The position numbers were made by a program, and so were the translations under genes. Positions 52,913 to 61,548 of a stretch of 64,000 nt of DNA are shown here, piece after piece. Position 1 is the stretch's first letter. Each line of letters starts with the position of its first letter. Source of the stretch: Burkholderia sp. WP9 (GTDB lineage Bacteria > Pseudomonadota > Gammaproteobacteria > Burkholderiales > Burkholderiaceae); assembly GCF_900104795.1 (NCBI RefSeq), contig NZ_FNTG01000002.1:1984001-2048000 (forward strand). Direction: 5' to 3'. Below the pieces are notes generated by a model. The model saw only the letters and a list, made by a program, of their open reading frames with translations. It ran no database searches and was not told the DNA's origin.

Positions 52913-54184
52913 CTACTTTGCGCCAGACAGTTCTTCTTCTGGCGTGCGTTTCGATGGCGGCAAAGCATCCTTGTCCAGTGCGGCGGTTTCGCTGACTTCC
53001 TGCCGATAACGATGCACGTCCCGCGTGACGAAGCCGGTTTCGCGGCTCGGAATATCGAACCACTCGGGGTGTCCGAACGAGCGGCGAATATCCTCGAGAC
53101 CGCTGGCCCAGTGCTCACGCATCGTATCTTTGCTGAATTCATAGTCCTTGTAGTGCCCCTCGAACGATTTGTTCTTGTAGATCAGGTGCACGACATTCAC
53201 CGCACTGCCATCCGCCGTTTTCTGCGCCTCCTGCAGCAACGGGTGCGCAAGCCGCACTTTTTCAGGAATGTGTTCGAGCAGCGCCTTGATCATTTGCGCG
53301 TGCTTCTGGTTCTGCGACATGAACGCGGTGATCGCTCGTGTTCGGCTCGAATATTGAATGTCCTTGGTGCGCTCGCTGACGTCGAGGAAGTCGCCTGGCA
53401 GCTTGCCTCGCGAGCTCCACAGATCGATCTGGAAAACGAGTGTGTCCTTATGCTGGCTTTCCTTGATGATCTCGGTAAGCGGCGTGTTGGAAACCAGTCC
53501 GCCGTCCCAGTAGAACTCTCCATCGATCTCGACTGCCGGAAAGCCGGGCGGCAGCGCACCGGATGCGATGAAATGCTCCGGCGCCAGACGCATTGCCGAA
53601 TTGTCGAAGTAGACGAGATTGCCCGTTCGCACGTTGACCGCCCCAACGGATACGCGAATACTCCCGTCATTGATGCGATCGAAGTTTGCGTACCGCAAAA
53701 GCGACTCACGCAACGCCGACGTGTCGTAATAGCTGACCTGGTCAGGCCGTTTCCTGCCGAGCCCGGCGAGAGGCATAGGCGTGCGCGGAGAGAAGAACCC
53801 GTCCTGACCTTCCATCAGCGTACGCGTCGCAGCCCATGCGCTCGACCACCTGCGCCCCATATCTTCAAACCCCGGCCACGCTGGAATGCGCGCACCGATA
53901 TGTGAGAAGAAATCCGCAGGTTGACTAATCGTGTTCCAGAAGCCGCGCAGCGCTTCCACCCGGTCCGCAGGCGCATTGCCGGCGATGATCGCCGTATTCA
54001 GCGCACCGATGGATACTCCGGATATTCGTGTTGGTTCCACGCCGACCTCGGCCATTCCTTCATACACGCCGGCCTGATATGAGCCCAATGCACCGCCACC
54101 CTGCAGCACGAGTCCAATTTCGTCATAGGCGGGGAGCTTGATGCGATGGGGTTGCTGCAGTTTGTTGCGCTGGCTCGGATACAT
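52913..54184 (-). CDS. Patatin-like phospholipase with DUF3734-type C-terminus
   Basis: This 423-residue hydrolase has the patatin oxyanion loop GGGALG (29-34), the nucleophile elbow GVSIG (56-60, S58) and the catalytic Asp in DGG (D227). It continues with a long C-terminal helical part (about 280-400), as in Burkholderia PHB-associated patatins. ATG 54184 follows AGGAGA. It lies 10 nt downstream of the 3-hydroxybutyrate dehydrogenase gene, an association conserved in Burkholderia that suggests a role in polyhydroxybutyrate or lipid turnover (inference). Confidence 0.9.
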   Translation of the reverse strand: MYPSQRNKLQQPHRIKLPAYDEIGLVLQGGGALGSYQAGVYEGMAEVGVEPTRISGVSIGALNTAIIAGNAPADRVEALRGFWNTISQPADFFSHIGARIPAWPGFEDMGRRWSSAWAATRTLMEGQDGFFSPRTPMPLAGLGRKRPDQVSYYDTSALRESLLRYANFDRINDGSIRVSVGAVNVRTGNLVYFDNSAMRLAPEHFIASGALPPGFPAVEIDGEFYWDGGLVSNTPLTEIIKESQHKDTLVFQIDLWSSRGKLPGDFLDVSERTKDIQYSSRTRAITAFMSQNQKHAQMIKALLEHIPEKVRLAHPLLQEAQKTADGSAVNVVHLIYKNKSFEGHYKDYEFSKDTMREHWASGLEDIRRSFGHPEWFDIPSRETGFVTRDVHRYRQEVSETAALDKDALPPSKRTPEEELSGAK

Positions 54185-54194
54185 GGTCGTCTCC

Positions 54195-54977
54195 TTACTG
54201 CATGAACCAGCCGTGGCTGACAACAATCGATTGTCCGGTGAGCGCGTTCGACTCGAAGCCGGCGAGGAATGCAACCGTGTTCGCAACGTCGGCTAGCGAC
54301 GTGAATTCGCCGTTGACCGTGTCCTTCAACATGACGTCTTTCACAACCTGCTGCTCGGAGATTCCCAAGGCTTTCGCCTGCTCGGGGATCTGCTTGTCGA
54401 CCAGCGGCGTTCTGACGAAGCCCGGGCACACGACATTGGCGCGCACGCCACGCGGTCCGCCTTCTTTCGCGACAACCCGGGCGAGACCGAGCAGCCCGTG
54501 CTTCGCGGTCACGTAAGCCGATTTGAGCTGCGACGCCTCGTGCGAGTGCACCGAACCCATGTAGATCACAGCGCCGCTTTTGTTCGATGCGTACATATGC
54601 TTGATGACGGCCCTGGTGGTCAGGAACGCGCCGTCGAGGTGAATGGCCAGCATCTTCTTCCAATCGGAAAATGCGTAATCCTCGATCCGGTTGACGATCT
54701 GGATGCCCGCATTCGACACGAGCACGTCGATGCCGCCCAGCCGTTTCACCGTTTCGGCCACGCCCGCATTGACCGCTTCTTCGCTGGTTACGTCCATCGC
54801 GACGGCGAGCGCTTTGCCGCCCTTGGCAACGATATCTTCAGCTACCTTTTGAGCGTTATCGAGATTCAGATCCGCGATCACGACCGTCGCACCGTCTGAT
54901 GCGAGCTTGCGTGCGCAGTGCTCGCCAATACCACTTGCTGCACCCGTAACGAGCGCGACCTTATCATTCAATGCCAT
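54195..54977 (-). CDS. bdhA: 3-hydroxybutyrate dehydrogenase
   Basis: This 260-residue classical SDR has TGAASGIG (11-18), VSNAG (87-91), and the triad S142-Y155-K159 ([18 protein letters not shown]). [15 protein letters not shown] and WFMQ at the end are typical of D-3-hydroxybutyrate dehydrogenase, which interconverts 3-hydroxybutyrate and acetoacetate with NAD. The following and preceding genes (patatin, acetoacetate decarboxylase) make this a ketone-body / PHB operon. It starts 15 nt after the decarboxylase stop. Confidence 0.92.
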   Translation of the reverse strand: MALNDKVALVTGAASGIGEHCARKLASDGATVVIADLNLDNAQKVAEDIVAKGGKALAVAMDVTSEEAVNAGVAETVKRLGGIDVLVSNAGIQIVNRIEDYAFSDWKKMLAIHLDGAFLTTRAVIKHMYASNKSGAVIYMGSVHSHEASQLKSAYVTAKHGLLGLARVVAKEGGPRGVRANVVCPGFVRTPLVDKQIPEQAKALGISEQQVVKDVMLKDTVNGEFTSLADVANTVAFLAGFESNALTGQSIVVSHGWFMQ

Positions 54978-54992
54978 ACGTCCTCCGAGAGC

Positions 54993-55772
54993 TTACTGGT
55001 TGACTGCGAGTTTCAACGACTCGGCAGGGGCAAGATAGTCATAGACCACTTCGCCGACGTCGAGCGTGAGATTTGCAATGATGTGACGTGCGCCGATCAC
55101 CTTGCGAACCGGCAGATCGGCCACCGATGCGAGTGCATGCGGATGCAGTTCGAGCGCGGCAGGCCCCTCCCACGCACCGATCACATCGACATCGCGCAGG
55201 AAGAAGCGCACCAGTTCACAGATGCGCACCGAACCATCGACGTGCGGAATGACCTTGAGCAGATAGTTGGGCGTATCCGCGAGCTTGCGGCGCTCAGCAG
55301 CCGTCTCGAGAGGACGATACTTGTAGCCCATCGTGCCGGTGGCGATGCGCTGCGTTCCGTAATCGAGCGTGCCGAGCAGCGTGTCCTTGCCGTCGACGCA
55401 GAGCTTCGGTGAAGCCAGCTTCTTGGGAAACCCCCAGATTTCTCGGCCGCCTGCGATTGGGCCTTCGTCGTCGAGATACATCGCGTGTGTGAAGTTGGCG
55501 CGATTGCCGTCCTCGTCCAGCACCGAGATCACCTGGCCGCTTTCCGTGTAGTCGCCGAACCCCGAAGAATCGGGCATGCGGATAAATTCGTAGTGGACAA
55601 TTGCATTGTCGACCGTCAGCGGTTCCGGAACGACGGCCCTAAGGGCATCCATGTCCGTTTCATACGAGATGATGAAGTACTCCCGATTGATGAAACGGAA
55701 GGGCGGACGCGGATATGCTGGATTGTGTACGGGCATCGCAAAGGCATTGTTGCGAATATCTTCTTCTGTCAC
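54993..55772 (-). CDS. adc: Acetoacetate decarboxylase
   Basis: This 259-residue enzyme converts acetoacetate to acetone and CO2. [12 protein letters not shown] holds K117, the Schiff-base lysine, and K118, the neighbour that lowers its pKa in the Clostridium enzyme. The N-terminal [20 protein letters not shown] matches family starts, so GTG 55772 with GAGGAAC upstream is preferred over ATG 55736. It is the first gene of the adc-bdhA-patatin unit. The enzyme may drain acetoacetate from PHB breakdown. Confidence 0.92.
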   Translation of the reverse strand: MTEEDIRNNAFAMPVHNPAYPRPPFRFINREYFIISYETDMDALRAVVPEPLTVDNAIVHYEFIRMPDSSGFGDYTESGQVISVLDEDGNRANFTHAMYLDDEGPIAGGREIWGFPKKLASPKLCVDGKDTLLGTLDYGTQRIATGTMGYKYRPLETAAERRKLADTPNYLLKVIPHVDGSVRICELVRFFLRDVDVIGAWEGPAALELHPHALASVADLPVRKVIGARHIIANLTLDVGEVVYDYLAPAESLKLAVNQ

Positions 55773-56397
55773 GGATCGTTCCTCGGATGGTGAGGGTTTG
55801 CGTAACGCGCATCGCAACAGCTTTTGCTGTCGCGGGCAATGACGTGCGCGCAATGCAGTGAAGGCTTGTCCTGCGCGTTTTCACGTTTCTTTTACGCTCT
55901 TGTGTTTCACGACTTGTATCAGGCAGCGTGTGCCGTCACCGTCAGGACAAAGCGTAAGCGTGGTCGTCTTGCGGCAGTAGCCCTGAAAAGGACCTCATAG
56001 TGTTGCCTCGGCGGCAACAATTAATGACGGGCGGATAGGGCTTTGTCGCGTTGTGGAGGTGGTCGCGTAGAATTCTTGCGGTTCCCATCGAGCAACCATG
56101 AACTGTTGGTCGAGTCCAGCCAGTCTATGCAGTGCTTTTCTTCTGTTTCGCGATGGCGTTGTTTGTCGGTAGTGTGCCGTTAGCGCCAGTAAGCCGTACG
56201 AAATCATCGTAAGTGGCGCGGCGTGTAACGTTGATATGCGAACGGGCTCACTGTGTTGTCTGCGAGCCACCCATCGCCGAATTTGGAAATGCCAGGTAGA
56301 GGTCGTCGGCGCGTTGCGCAGCCCTCTCTGGCGTGGCCGGGAAATCCTAAGTCATTCGGAAGAGCGAACCGTGCGCCATATTCACTATCAGATTGAG
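55773..56397. other. Intergenic region upstream of adc
   Basis: No gene is supported in these 625 nt. Besides the palindrome at 56001-56019, only low-quality open frames are present. The adc operon promoter must lie in the left part; no clear sigma-70 pair was identified. Confidence 0.4.
56001..56019. repeat. Palindrome TGTTGC-N7-GCAACA, copy 2
   Basis: TGTTGCC (56001-56007) and GGCAACA (56013-56019) form perfect 7-bp arms. It sits 229 nt upstream of the adc start and shares its TGTTGC/GCAACA arms and spacing with the copies at 38904 and 57490. Confidence 0.5.
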
Positions 56398-57204
56398 TTA
56401 CTTCGACAAATGCAGTGCCTTCGATAGCACGATCCCCCGCTGCGGGCTCACCAGCCAGATGGCGTGGATATCAACATAGAGCCTGGAAGTTCTTGTCGTG
56501 ATGTCAGTAGGCTCGTCATCGGTAGGATCGCTGCGATCGATCCGGTCGTTGACATAGGGTGGCACCAGGCGACCCATGAGAACAATCGCGTAGTCCCCGT
56601 TCGCTTCTGCGTACGCCGCGCGTGAGAGCGTTACACGTCCGTGAACCGTTGTCTTCTTACTGTCGCCGGACTGGAGTTCAATCATATCGATATGCTGAAT
56701 GAACCCCTTTAACCTCGCTTCCGGCGCGACCACAAGCCTTCGGCCGCTGGGGCCGCTTACTGTCTTTTTGAGGAGGATGTCTGCGTGATTGTCGGCATCG
56801 GACAAGTCCACGTTTACCGTCAACAGATGCTTCTCCGCCTGATACCTGATCCCATACGGAACGGGTACGACGAAGGCGAGGTCGCGATCGAGATGGGCTA
56901 CCGTCAGGTCGGTATTGTGGCGCTGGCTACCGGTGGGAATGCGGATCAGGCGCAGGACACGATCGCCCAAAGACGACGAGCCTCCACTCAAGTGCTGATT
57001 CACGATCCTGTCCCGAATGGCAAGCGGGTCATCGCCTACGAAAGGGGGGCCCGACGAAGAAGCTTGCAAACCGGAGGTTTCAATCTCCGGCGCACGCGTG
57101 ACTGTTGCCGCATTTGCCTGTGTTCCGACTTCTGCCAGCATAAACACACATAAGAGGGTGCACGTGGCGTTCAATAAGACTCGTTTGGATTTCAGATGAA
57201 ACAC
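56398..57204 (-). CDS. Secreted hypothetical protein, 268 aa
   Basis: The product begins with a signal peptide (MFHLKSKRVLLNATCTLLCVFMLAEVGTQANAA, about 32 residues). The mature part has no recognised domain; it contains YQAEKHLLTVNVDLSDADNH and a repeat-poor beta-strand-like pattern. GTG 57204 is chosen because GAGGGGC lies 6 nt upstream and the signal peptide is intact. A periplasmic or surface role is likely. It is bracketed by two copies of the TGTTGC-N7-GCAACA palindrome (56001 and 57490). Function unknown. Confidence 0.6.
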   Translation of the reverse strand: MFHLKSKRVLLNATCTLLCVFMLAEVGTQANAATVTRAPEIETSGLQASSSGPPFVGDDPLAIRDRIVNQHLSGGSSSLGDRVLRLIRIPTGSQRHNTDLTVAHLDRDLAFVVPVPYGIRYQAEKHLLTVNVDLSDADNHADILLKKTVSGPSGRRLVVAPEARLKGFIQHIDMIELQSGDSKKTTVHGRVTLSRAAYAEANGDYAIVLMGRLVPPYVNDRIDRSDPTDDEPTDITTRTSRLYVDIHAIWLVSPQRGIVLSKALHLSK

Positions 57205-57489
57205 GATAATGCCCCTCGTATTCCAACACAGGCTGTCGCGAAGCCATGCTGGTTCGGTTCAGATGCGTGACCAATCCACCCTGGCTCCCACCATGGCTTC
57301 TGCCGGCAAACTCATGTGGCAAATGCTCAGGGAAACAACCAGGTAATGGCGACCAGAACCTGGCGTGTTTCGAAACGAGTTCACCGACGCTCGACACAGT
57401 CGAAGGGTGGGTAGGGGACTACTATGTCGTTCGGAAGTTATCGTAGGTTCAACGCTTGCATTCCGGTAGATAGCTAGAGGAACTCGTCG

Positions 57490-57508
57490 CGTTGCCTTGT
57501 CGGCAACA
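57490..57508. repeat. Palindrome cGTTGC-N7-GCAACA, copy 3
   Basis: GTTGCC (57491-57496) and GGCAAC (57502-57507) keep the arms and spacing of the copies at 38904 and 56001; only the outermost 5' base differs. It lies 286 nt upstream of the secreted hypothetical gene. The surrounding 57205-57596 contains no supported gene. Confidence 0.5.
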
Positions 57509-57596
57509 ATCCTCGCTTCCGCAGCATTTCACAGTGCGTGTGCATCTCAGCCGAGTGGGAAAAAAACCGAGCACCGCCTTGCGATGCCCGAGGTTA

Positions 57597-58307
57597 TTAG
57601 CGACCGGCGCTCTGGCCGCCGTCGACGTGCAGGATTTCTCCCGTGATAAACGGTGCGGAATCAAGAAACAGAATCGCGTCGGCAATATCGCTCATCTCGC
57701 CCATGCGCCCGAGCGGATGGAAAGCATCCAGCGTTTCGTGGGTTTCCGGCGGGTGCATAGGCGTCTTGATGATCCCCGGCGCCACGGCATTCACGCGAAT
57801 GCCTTTCCTCGCGTACTCAATCGCTAGCGACTTCGTGGCGGCGTTCAAGCCACCTTTCGTCAGCGCCGCCAGTACCGAGTGCACGCCGCTGATCGCAGCG
57901 TCGACGGTACTGGAGGTCACGCTGACCACATGGCCGCTCGAATGCTTTTCCATTTCGGCGATGGCGAGTTGCGTGATGTAAAAAAAGCCCGCCATATTCA
58001 CGTTCACCACAGCGGCGTAGTCTTCTGCCGTGTGTTCGGTGAAGGGCTTGCCGATGTAAATGCCGGCGTTGTTCACCAGCGTGTCGACCCGGCCGAACTT
58101 CGCGACGCCTTCGGAAATGATCCGTTGGGCGGTTGCCGGATCGCCGATATCACCCGCAACCGTCAGGATGTTCGGATCTTCCGATGGCTTGATCGAACGT
58201 GAAGTCGCGACAATGCGATAGTCGAGCTTGCGAAACGCCTTGACGACTTCGGCGCCTATTCCTTGCGACGCACCGGTAACGACGACAACTTTGTGTGACG
58301 TGCTCAT
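57597..58307 (-). CDS. SDR-family protein lacking the catalytic tyrosine
   Basis: This 236-residue SDR has TGASQGIG (11-18), VNNAG (78-82) and IDGG-like VDGGQ at the end. In the active-site segment (SSTVDAAISGVHSVLAALTKGG) the lysine K151 is present but the YxxxK tyrosine position is A147. Related Burkholderia proteins appear to share this. It may therefore bind NAD(P) without classical reductase chemistry or use another residue. It sits between the secreted protein and the second NmrA-like gene on the same strand. Substrate unknown. Confidence 0.82.
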   Translation of the reverse strand: MSTSHKVVVVTGASQGIGAEVVKAFRKLDYRIVATSRSIKPSEDPNILTVAGDIGDPATAQRIISEGVAKFGRVDTLVNNAGIYIGKPFTEHTAEDYAAVVNVNMAGFFYITQLAIAEMEKHSSGHVVSVTSSTVDAAISGVHSVLAALTKGGLNAATKSLAIEYARKGIRVNAVAPGIIKTPMHPPETHETLDAFHPLGRMGEMSDIADAILFLDSAPFITGEILHVDGGQSAGR

Positions 58308-58413
58308 GCTTGACCCAAAAAATTTTGTTTGGCTTCAACGCGGATCGGGCCGACGGCTCCGATCAAGGCAAACGTAGACACGTTGATGCAGCTTTTTAAA
58401 AGACCGCGGGCAT

Positions 58414-59166
58414 TCACCCCTTCTTAGCCTGCGTCAGCCACTGATCGAGACTGACGCGGCCAATCCGCGCGTCGCCGAGCGGCACGAGCGACTGCTCCTC
58501 GACACGACCGCCGTAGTATTTCGCATCGGGATCCATCACCACCGGGCGCGTGTCGCCTGCCGATTTCAGGTAACGCGCGACGATCTCCGCGAAGGGCGCG
58601 CGATCCGGGCCGGCGATATCGACGGTGCCGTTCAGCGGCGCGGCGAGCGCGGCCTGCGCGAGGTTTGCCGCGACATCGTCCGCGGCGATCGGTTGAAACA
58701 GGCCGTCGCCGATGCGCACCGTGCCGCTGTCCGTGCCGTAATCCGCGATTCCGCCGATGAACTCCATGAACTGGGTGGCGCGCACGATCGTGTACGGCAC
58801 ACCCGCTGCTTCGATCACCTCTTCCTGCGCGACCTTGGCAGTGAAATAGGCGTTCTCCGGCGTGCGGTCGCAGCCGACAATTGATAGGGCGACGTGATGG
58901 CGCACGCCTGCGGCCACTTCAGCCTTGCCGAGGTTGCGCGCCGAGGTGCGGAAGAAGTCGAGCACCGCCTGCGGCTCCCATGACGGCGCGTTCGTTACAT
59001 CCACGACGACATCCGCGCCCGCGAGAACGTCGCTCAGGCCGTCGCCTGTCACGCTGTTCACGCCGGTACGCGGCGACGCGGCGATTGCCTCATGCCCCGC
59101 CTCGCTAAGCAGCGTGACGAGACGCGATCCGATCAGGCCCGACCCACCGATTACGACGATTTTCAT
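58414..59166 (-). CDS. NmrA-like atypical SDR, copy 2
   Basis: The 250-residue paralog of 37600-38355 has GGSGLIG (7-13), VRHHVALSIVGCDRTPENAYFTAKVAQEEVI and TIVRATQFMEFIGGIA, then SLVPLGDARIGRVSLDQWLTQ at the end. It would bind NAD(P) and act as a redox sensor or small-molecule reductase. It is divergent from the MocR gene across about 190 nt, a setting that suggests control by that regulator. Confidence 0.86.
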   Translation of the reverse strand: MKIVVIGGSGLIGSRLVTLLSEAGHEAIAASPRTGVNSVTGDGLSDVLAGADVVVDVTNAPSWEPQAVLDFFRTSARNLGKAEVAAGVRHHVALSIVGCDRTPENAYFTAKVAQEEVIEAAGVPYTIVRATQFMEFIGGIADYGTDSGTVRIGDGLFQPIAADDVAANLAQAALAAPLNGTVDIAGPDRAPFAEIVARYLKSAGDTRPVVMDPDAKYYGGRVEEQSLVPLGDARIGRVSLDQWLTQAKKG

Positions 59167-59357
59167 GGCAAATTCTCCAGATCAAAGTAAATGAACGCGC
59201 GGGTCGCCTGGCGGGTGGCGTATCGAGTGAAAGTGTTCACCGCAGTCGCATCGCGTGAGGCTATTGTGGAAAAATCATGCTTTATCGAGAAGTGCCAAGA
59301 AGTGTCGATCTGACTAGTCCATGTTGTTCCCTCACCCCTTGCCCGACAAAAACCGTC

Positions 59358-60887
59358 ATGACCGCGCCGACTCCCGGCTTGACCATAGAAATCGATCGGC
59401 AGCAGCAGTTGCCGATCTATCTGCAGATTTGCGAGCGTTTCAGGACCGCGATTGCCGCGGGGCATCTGCGTCCCGGCGATCGCGTGCCGGCGCTGCGCGG
59501 CCTCGCCACGCAGTTGAACACGGCGCGCGGCACGGTCGAGCTGGCCTACACCATCCTTGTCGATGAAGGCTACCTGCAGATGCGTGGCGCGGCGGGCACC
59601 TTCGTATCGCCGTCGCTGCCGGCGTCGGTGACGCGCCCGCCTCAGGCGCAAGGTGTTCCGGATGCGTACGGCAAGCGGAGTGCCGAAGCAACGGGCGCGC
59701 CGCAAACTCCCGCCGAAGCGCTTGATGGTCGGCCGGCGCCTCGTCAGCCGGCGATTGCCGCTGCGATGAGCGGAGAGCCAAGGCCGTTGCAACCCGGACT
59801 GCCCGCGCTCGACGCGTTTCCGGGCAAGGTATGGAACCGGCTCCTTTCGCGTCGCGCGCGTAGCGGCGAACGGGCGATGTTCGCGTACCCGGATCCGGCG
59901 GGTTACCGGCCGCTGCGCGAACATATCGCCACCTATCTCGGGCTGTCGCGCGGCGTGACCTGCCTGCCGGAACAAGTGTTCGTGACCGGCGGTTACCGTG
60001 CGACGCTCGAACTCGTATTGCGCAGTCTCGCCCGCCCAACCGATCGCATGTGGTTCGAGGACCCCGGCTATCTGCTCGCACGCGGTTTTCTGGCCGAGAC
60101 GGGCGTGCAACTCGTGCCGGTGCCGGTGGACCGCGAAGGGATCGATGTCGAACGCGGCATAGTTCTGGATGCGCACGCGCGCTTCGCACTGGTTACGCCG
60201 TCGCATCAGAACCCGCTTGGTCACACGCTGTCACTCACAAGACGCATCGCGCTGCTCGACTGGGCGGAGAAAATGTCGGGCTGGATCATCGAGGACGACT
60301 ACGACAGCGAGTTCCGCTATCTGGGCCGCCCATTACCAGCTTTGAAGAGCCTCGACCGGCGTGATCGCGTGGTTTATTGCGGCACGTTCAGCAAGGTCAT
60401 GTTTCCCGGTTTGCGGCTCGCGTATGCGGTCGTGCCGGAGCGGGCCGTCGAGCGGGTCGGGCGGGTGGCACGCAGCATGAACGCCGGGTCGCCGCCGCTA
60501 TTTCAGGCGACGGCGGCGGACTTCATGGAGCAGGGGCATTTTGCGCGGCATCTGAAGCGGATGCGTGCGCTGTACAGCGAGCGGCGCATGCTGATCATGC
60601 ATGCGCTGGAGCAGGCCTTTGGAGAGCGGCTGATCGTTGACTTGCCACCAGGCGGAATCCAGTTCACGGCGCAATTCGCCCACGGTCCCGACGGCCCGGT
60701 CGACGATGTTGCCGTGGCCTCGCGCGCCCGCGATGCGGGGCTCGCGGTGCTGCCGCTGTCGATCTGGTACGCGAACGCCCGCGCGCAACGTACGCCGCGC
60801 GGCCTCGTGATGGGCTTCGCAAACATTGTCGATGCGCGTGAAGCGGATCGTCTCGCACGAATGTTGCGGGCGTGTCTGGACGAATGA
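59358..60887 (+). CDS. MocR-type PLP-dependent transcriptional regulator
   Basis: This 509-residue fusion has a GntR winged helix (12-85: RQQQLPIYLQICERFRTAIAAGHLRPGDRVPALRGLATQLNTARGTVELAY), a long linker, and an aminotransferase-like domain (about 150-509) with IIEDDYDSEFRY (311-321) and the PLP lysine K346 in CGTFSKVMFPG. MocR proteins sense PLP or an amine ligand. ATG 59358 is used; a longer in-frame start at 59277 lacks support. It is divergent from the NmrA-like gene, a plausible target. Confidence 0.87.
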   Translation: MTAPTPGLTIEIDRQQQLPIYLQICERFRTAIAAGHLRPGDRVPALRGLATQLNTARGTVELAYTILVDEGYLQMRGAAGTFVSPSLPASVTRPPQAQGVPDAYGKRSAEATGAPQTPAEALDGRPAPRQPAIAAAMSGEPRPLQPGLPALDAFPGKVWNRLLSRRARSGERAMFAYPDPAGYRPLREHIATYLGLSRGVTCLPEQVFVTGGYRATLELVLRSLARPTDRMWFEDPGYLLARGFLAETGVQLVPVPVDREGIDVERGIVLDAHARFALVTPSHQNPLGHTLSLTRRIALLDWAEKMSGWIIEDDYDSEFRYLGRPLPALKSLDRRDRVVYCGTFSKVMFPGLRLAYAVVPERAVERVGRVARSMNAGSPPLFQATAADFMEQGHFARHLKRMRALYSERRMLIMHALEQAFGERLIVDLPPGGIQFTAQFAHGPDGPVDDVAVASRARDAGLAVLPLSIWYANARAQRTPRGLVMGFANIVDAREADRLARMLRACLDE

Positions 60888-60925
60888 GTCACGCCGCGCA
60901 CGGGTTGCTGAGCGAGGTCGTTTCA

Positions 60926-60950
60926 CGGCGGCGGTCGACCTTCGCCGCCG
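60926..60950. terminator. GC-rich hairpin between convergent MocR and MarR genes
   Basis: CGGCGGCG (60926-60933) pairs with CGCCGCCG (60943-60950) around a 9-nt loop in the 124-nt gap between two convergent genes. There is no T-run, so termination would be weak or Rho-assisted. The rest of the gap shows no gene. Confidence 0.4.
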
Positions 60951-61011
60951 CCGGGACCTGAATCGAAACGACTTCCGTGAAGTGAATGCCGGGATGGAAT
61001 CTGTTTCCGTT

Positions 61012-61503
61012 TTACGTCCCGGCTCCGGACGCCTGGGTTTCGATATCCTCTGCAAACCTCCGCATCAGCCGGACGAGTTCGTCGATTTCCGCCTCCTCCC
61101 ACTTGGCAAACAACGCGCGGCCCAGCCGATCGCGTGCTGCATCCACCGCGTTGGTCATCGCCTTCCCTTTGGGCGTGACGACGACTTGCCGAACGCGACC
61201 GTCCTCGATACCGGCTCGCCGCTCGACCAGCCCGGGGCTCTCGAGTTTCCCCACCTGACGGCTGACCGTGGTGTGATCGCGCCCGACCCGTCCGGCGAGA
61301 TCGACCACGCCAATGGGGCCTAGCCGCTCGACTATGACGAGCAATGGAAACAACGCACGATCGAGCGAAATGCCTGCCTCCCGGACCATTCTCTCGTCCA
61401 GTTCGGGGCGGTTCATCACGCTGACGATGCTGATCAATGCCAGATGCAACTCCCGGATACGCTCGGATATATGTGTATCTTGCACATTTCTTCTTGGCGA
61501 CAT
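61012..61503 (-). CDS. MarR-family transcriptional regulator
   Basis: This 163-residue protein has the MarR winged helix (about 50-125: SLDRALFPLLVIVERLGPIGVVDLAGRVGRDHTTVSRQVGKLESPGLVERRAGIEDGRV). It is divergent from an FAD aromatic monooxygenase gene across 45 nt and probably represses it until an aromatic or antibiotic ligand binds. A near-palindrome TGTG-N7-CACA lies at 61472-61486 inside its first codons, and a weaker one at 61521-61533 between the genes. Confidence 0.88.
   Translation of the reverse strand: MSPRRNVQDTHISERIRELHLALISIVSVMNRPELDERMVREAGISLDRALFPLLVIVERLGPIGVVDLAGRVGRDHTTVSRQVGKLESPGLVERRAGIEDGRVRQVVVTPKGKAMTNAVDAARDRLGRALFAKWEEAEIDELVRLMRRFAEDIETQASGAGT
61472..61486. 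promoter_or_regulatory. TGTG-N7-CACA operator candidate between marR and the monooxygenase
   Basis: TGTGTATCTTGCACA is a near-palindrome whose outer TGTG/CACA arms are separated by 7 nt. It overlaps the first codons of marR. A weaker related element, GTGCATATTACAC (8 of 13 symmetric), lies at 61521-61533 in front of the monooxygenase start. Two sites flanking the divergent starts are what a MarR dimer pair would need. Confidence 0.45.
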
Positions 61504-61548
61504 ACCATTCCTCCTATTGCGTGCATATTACACATAATGGAGCGGGTG

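Noticed and set aside
52604..53905. 433-codon plus-strand open frame opposite the DedA-rhodanese and patatin genes
   Set aside because: Covers parts of two well-supported minus-strand genes and has no recognisable domain.
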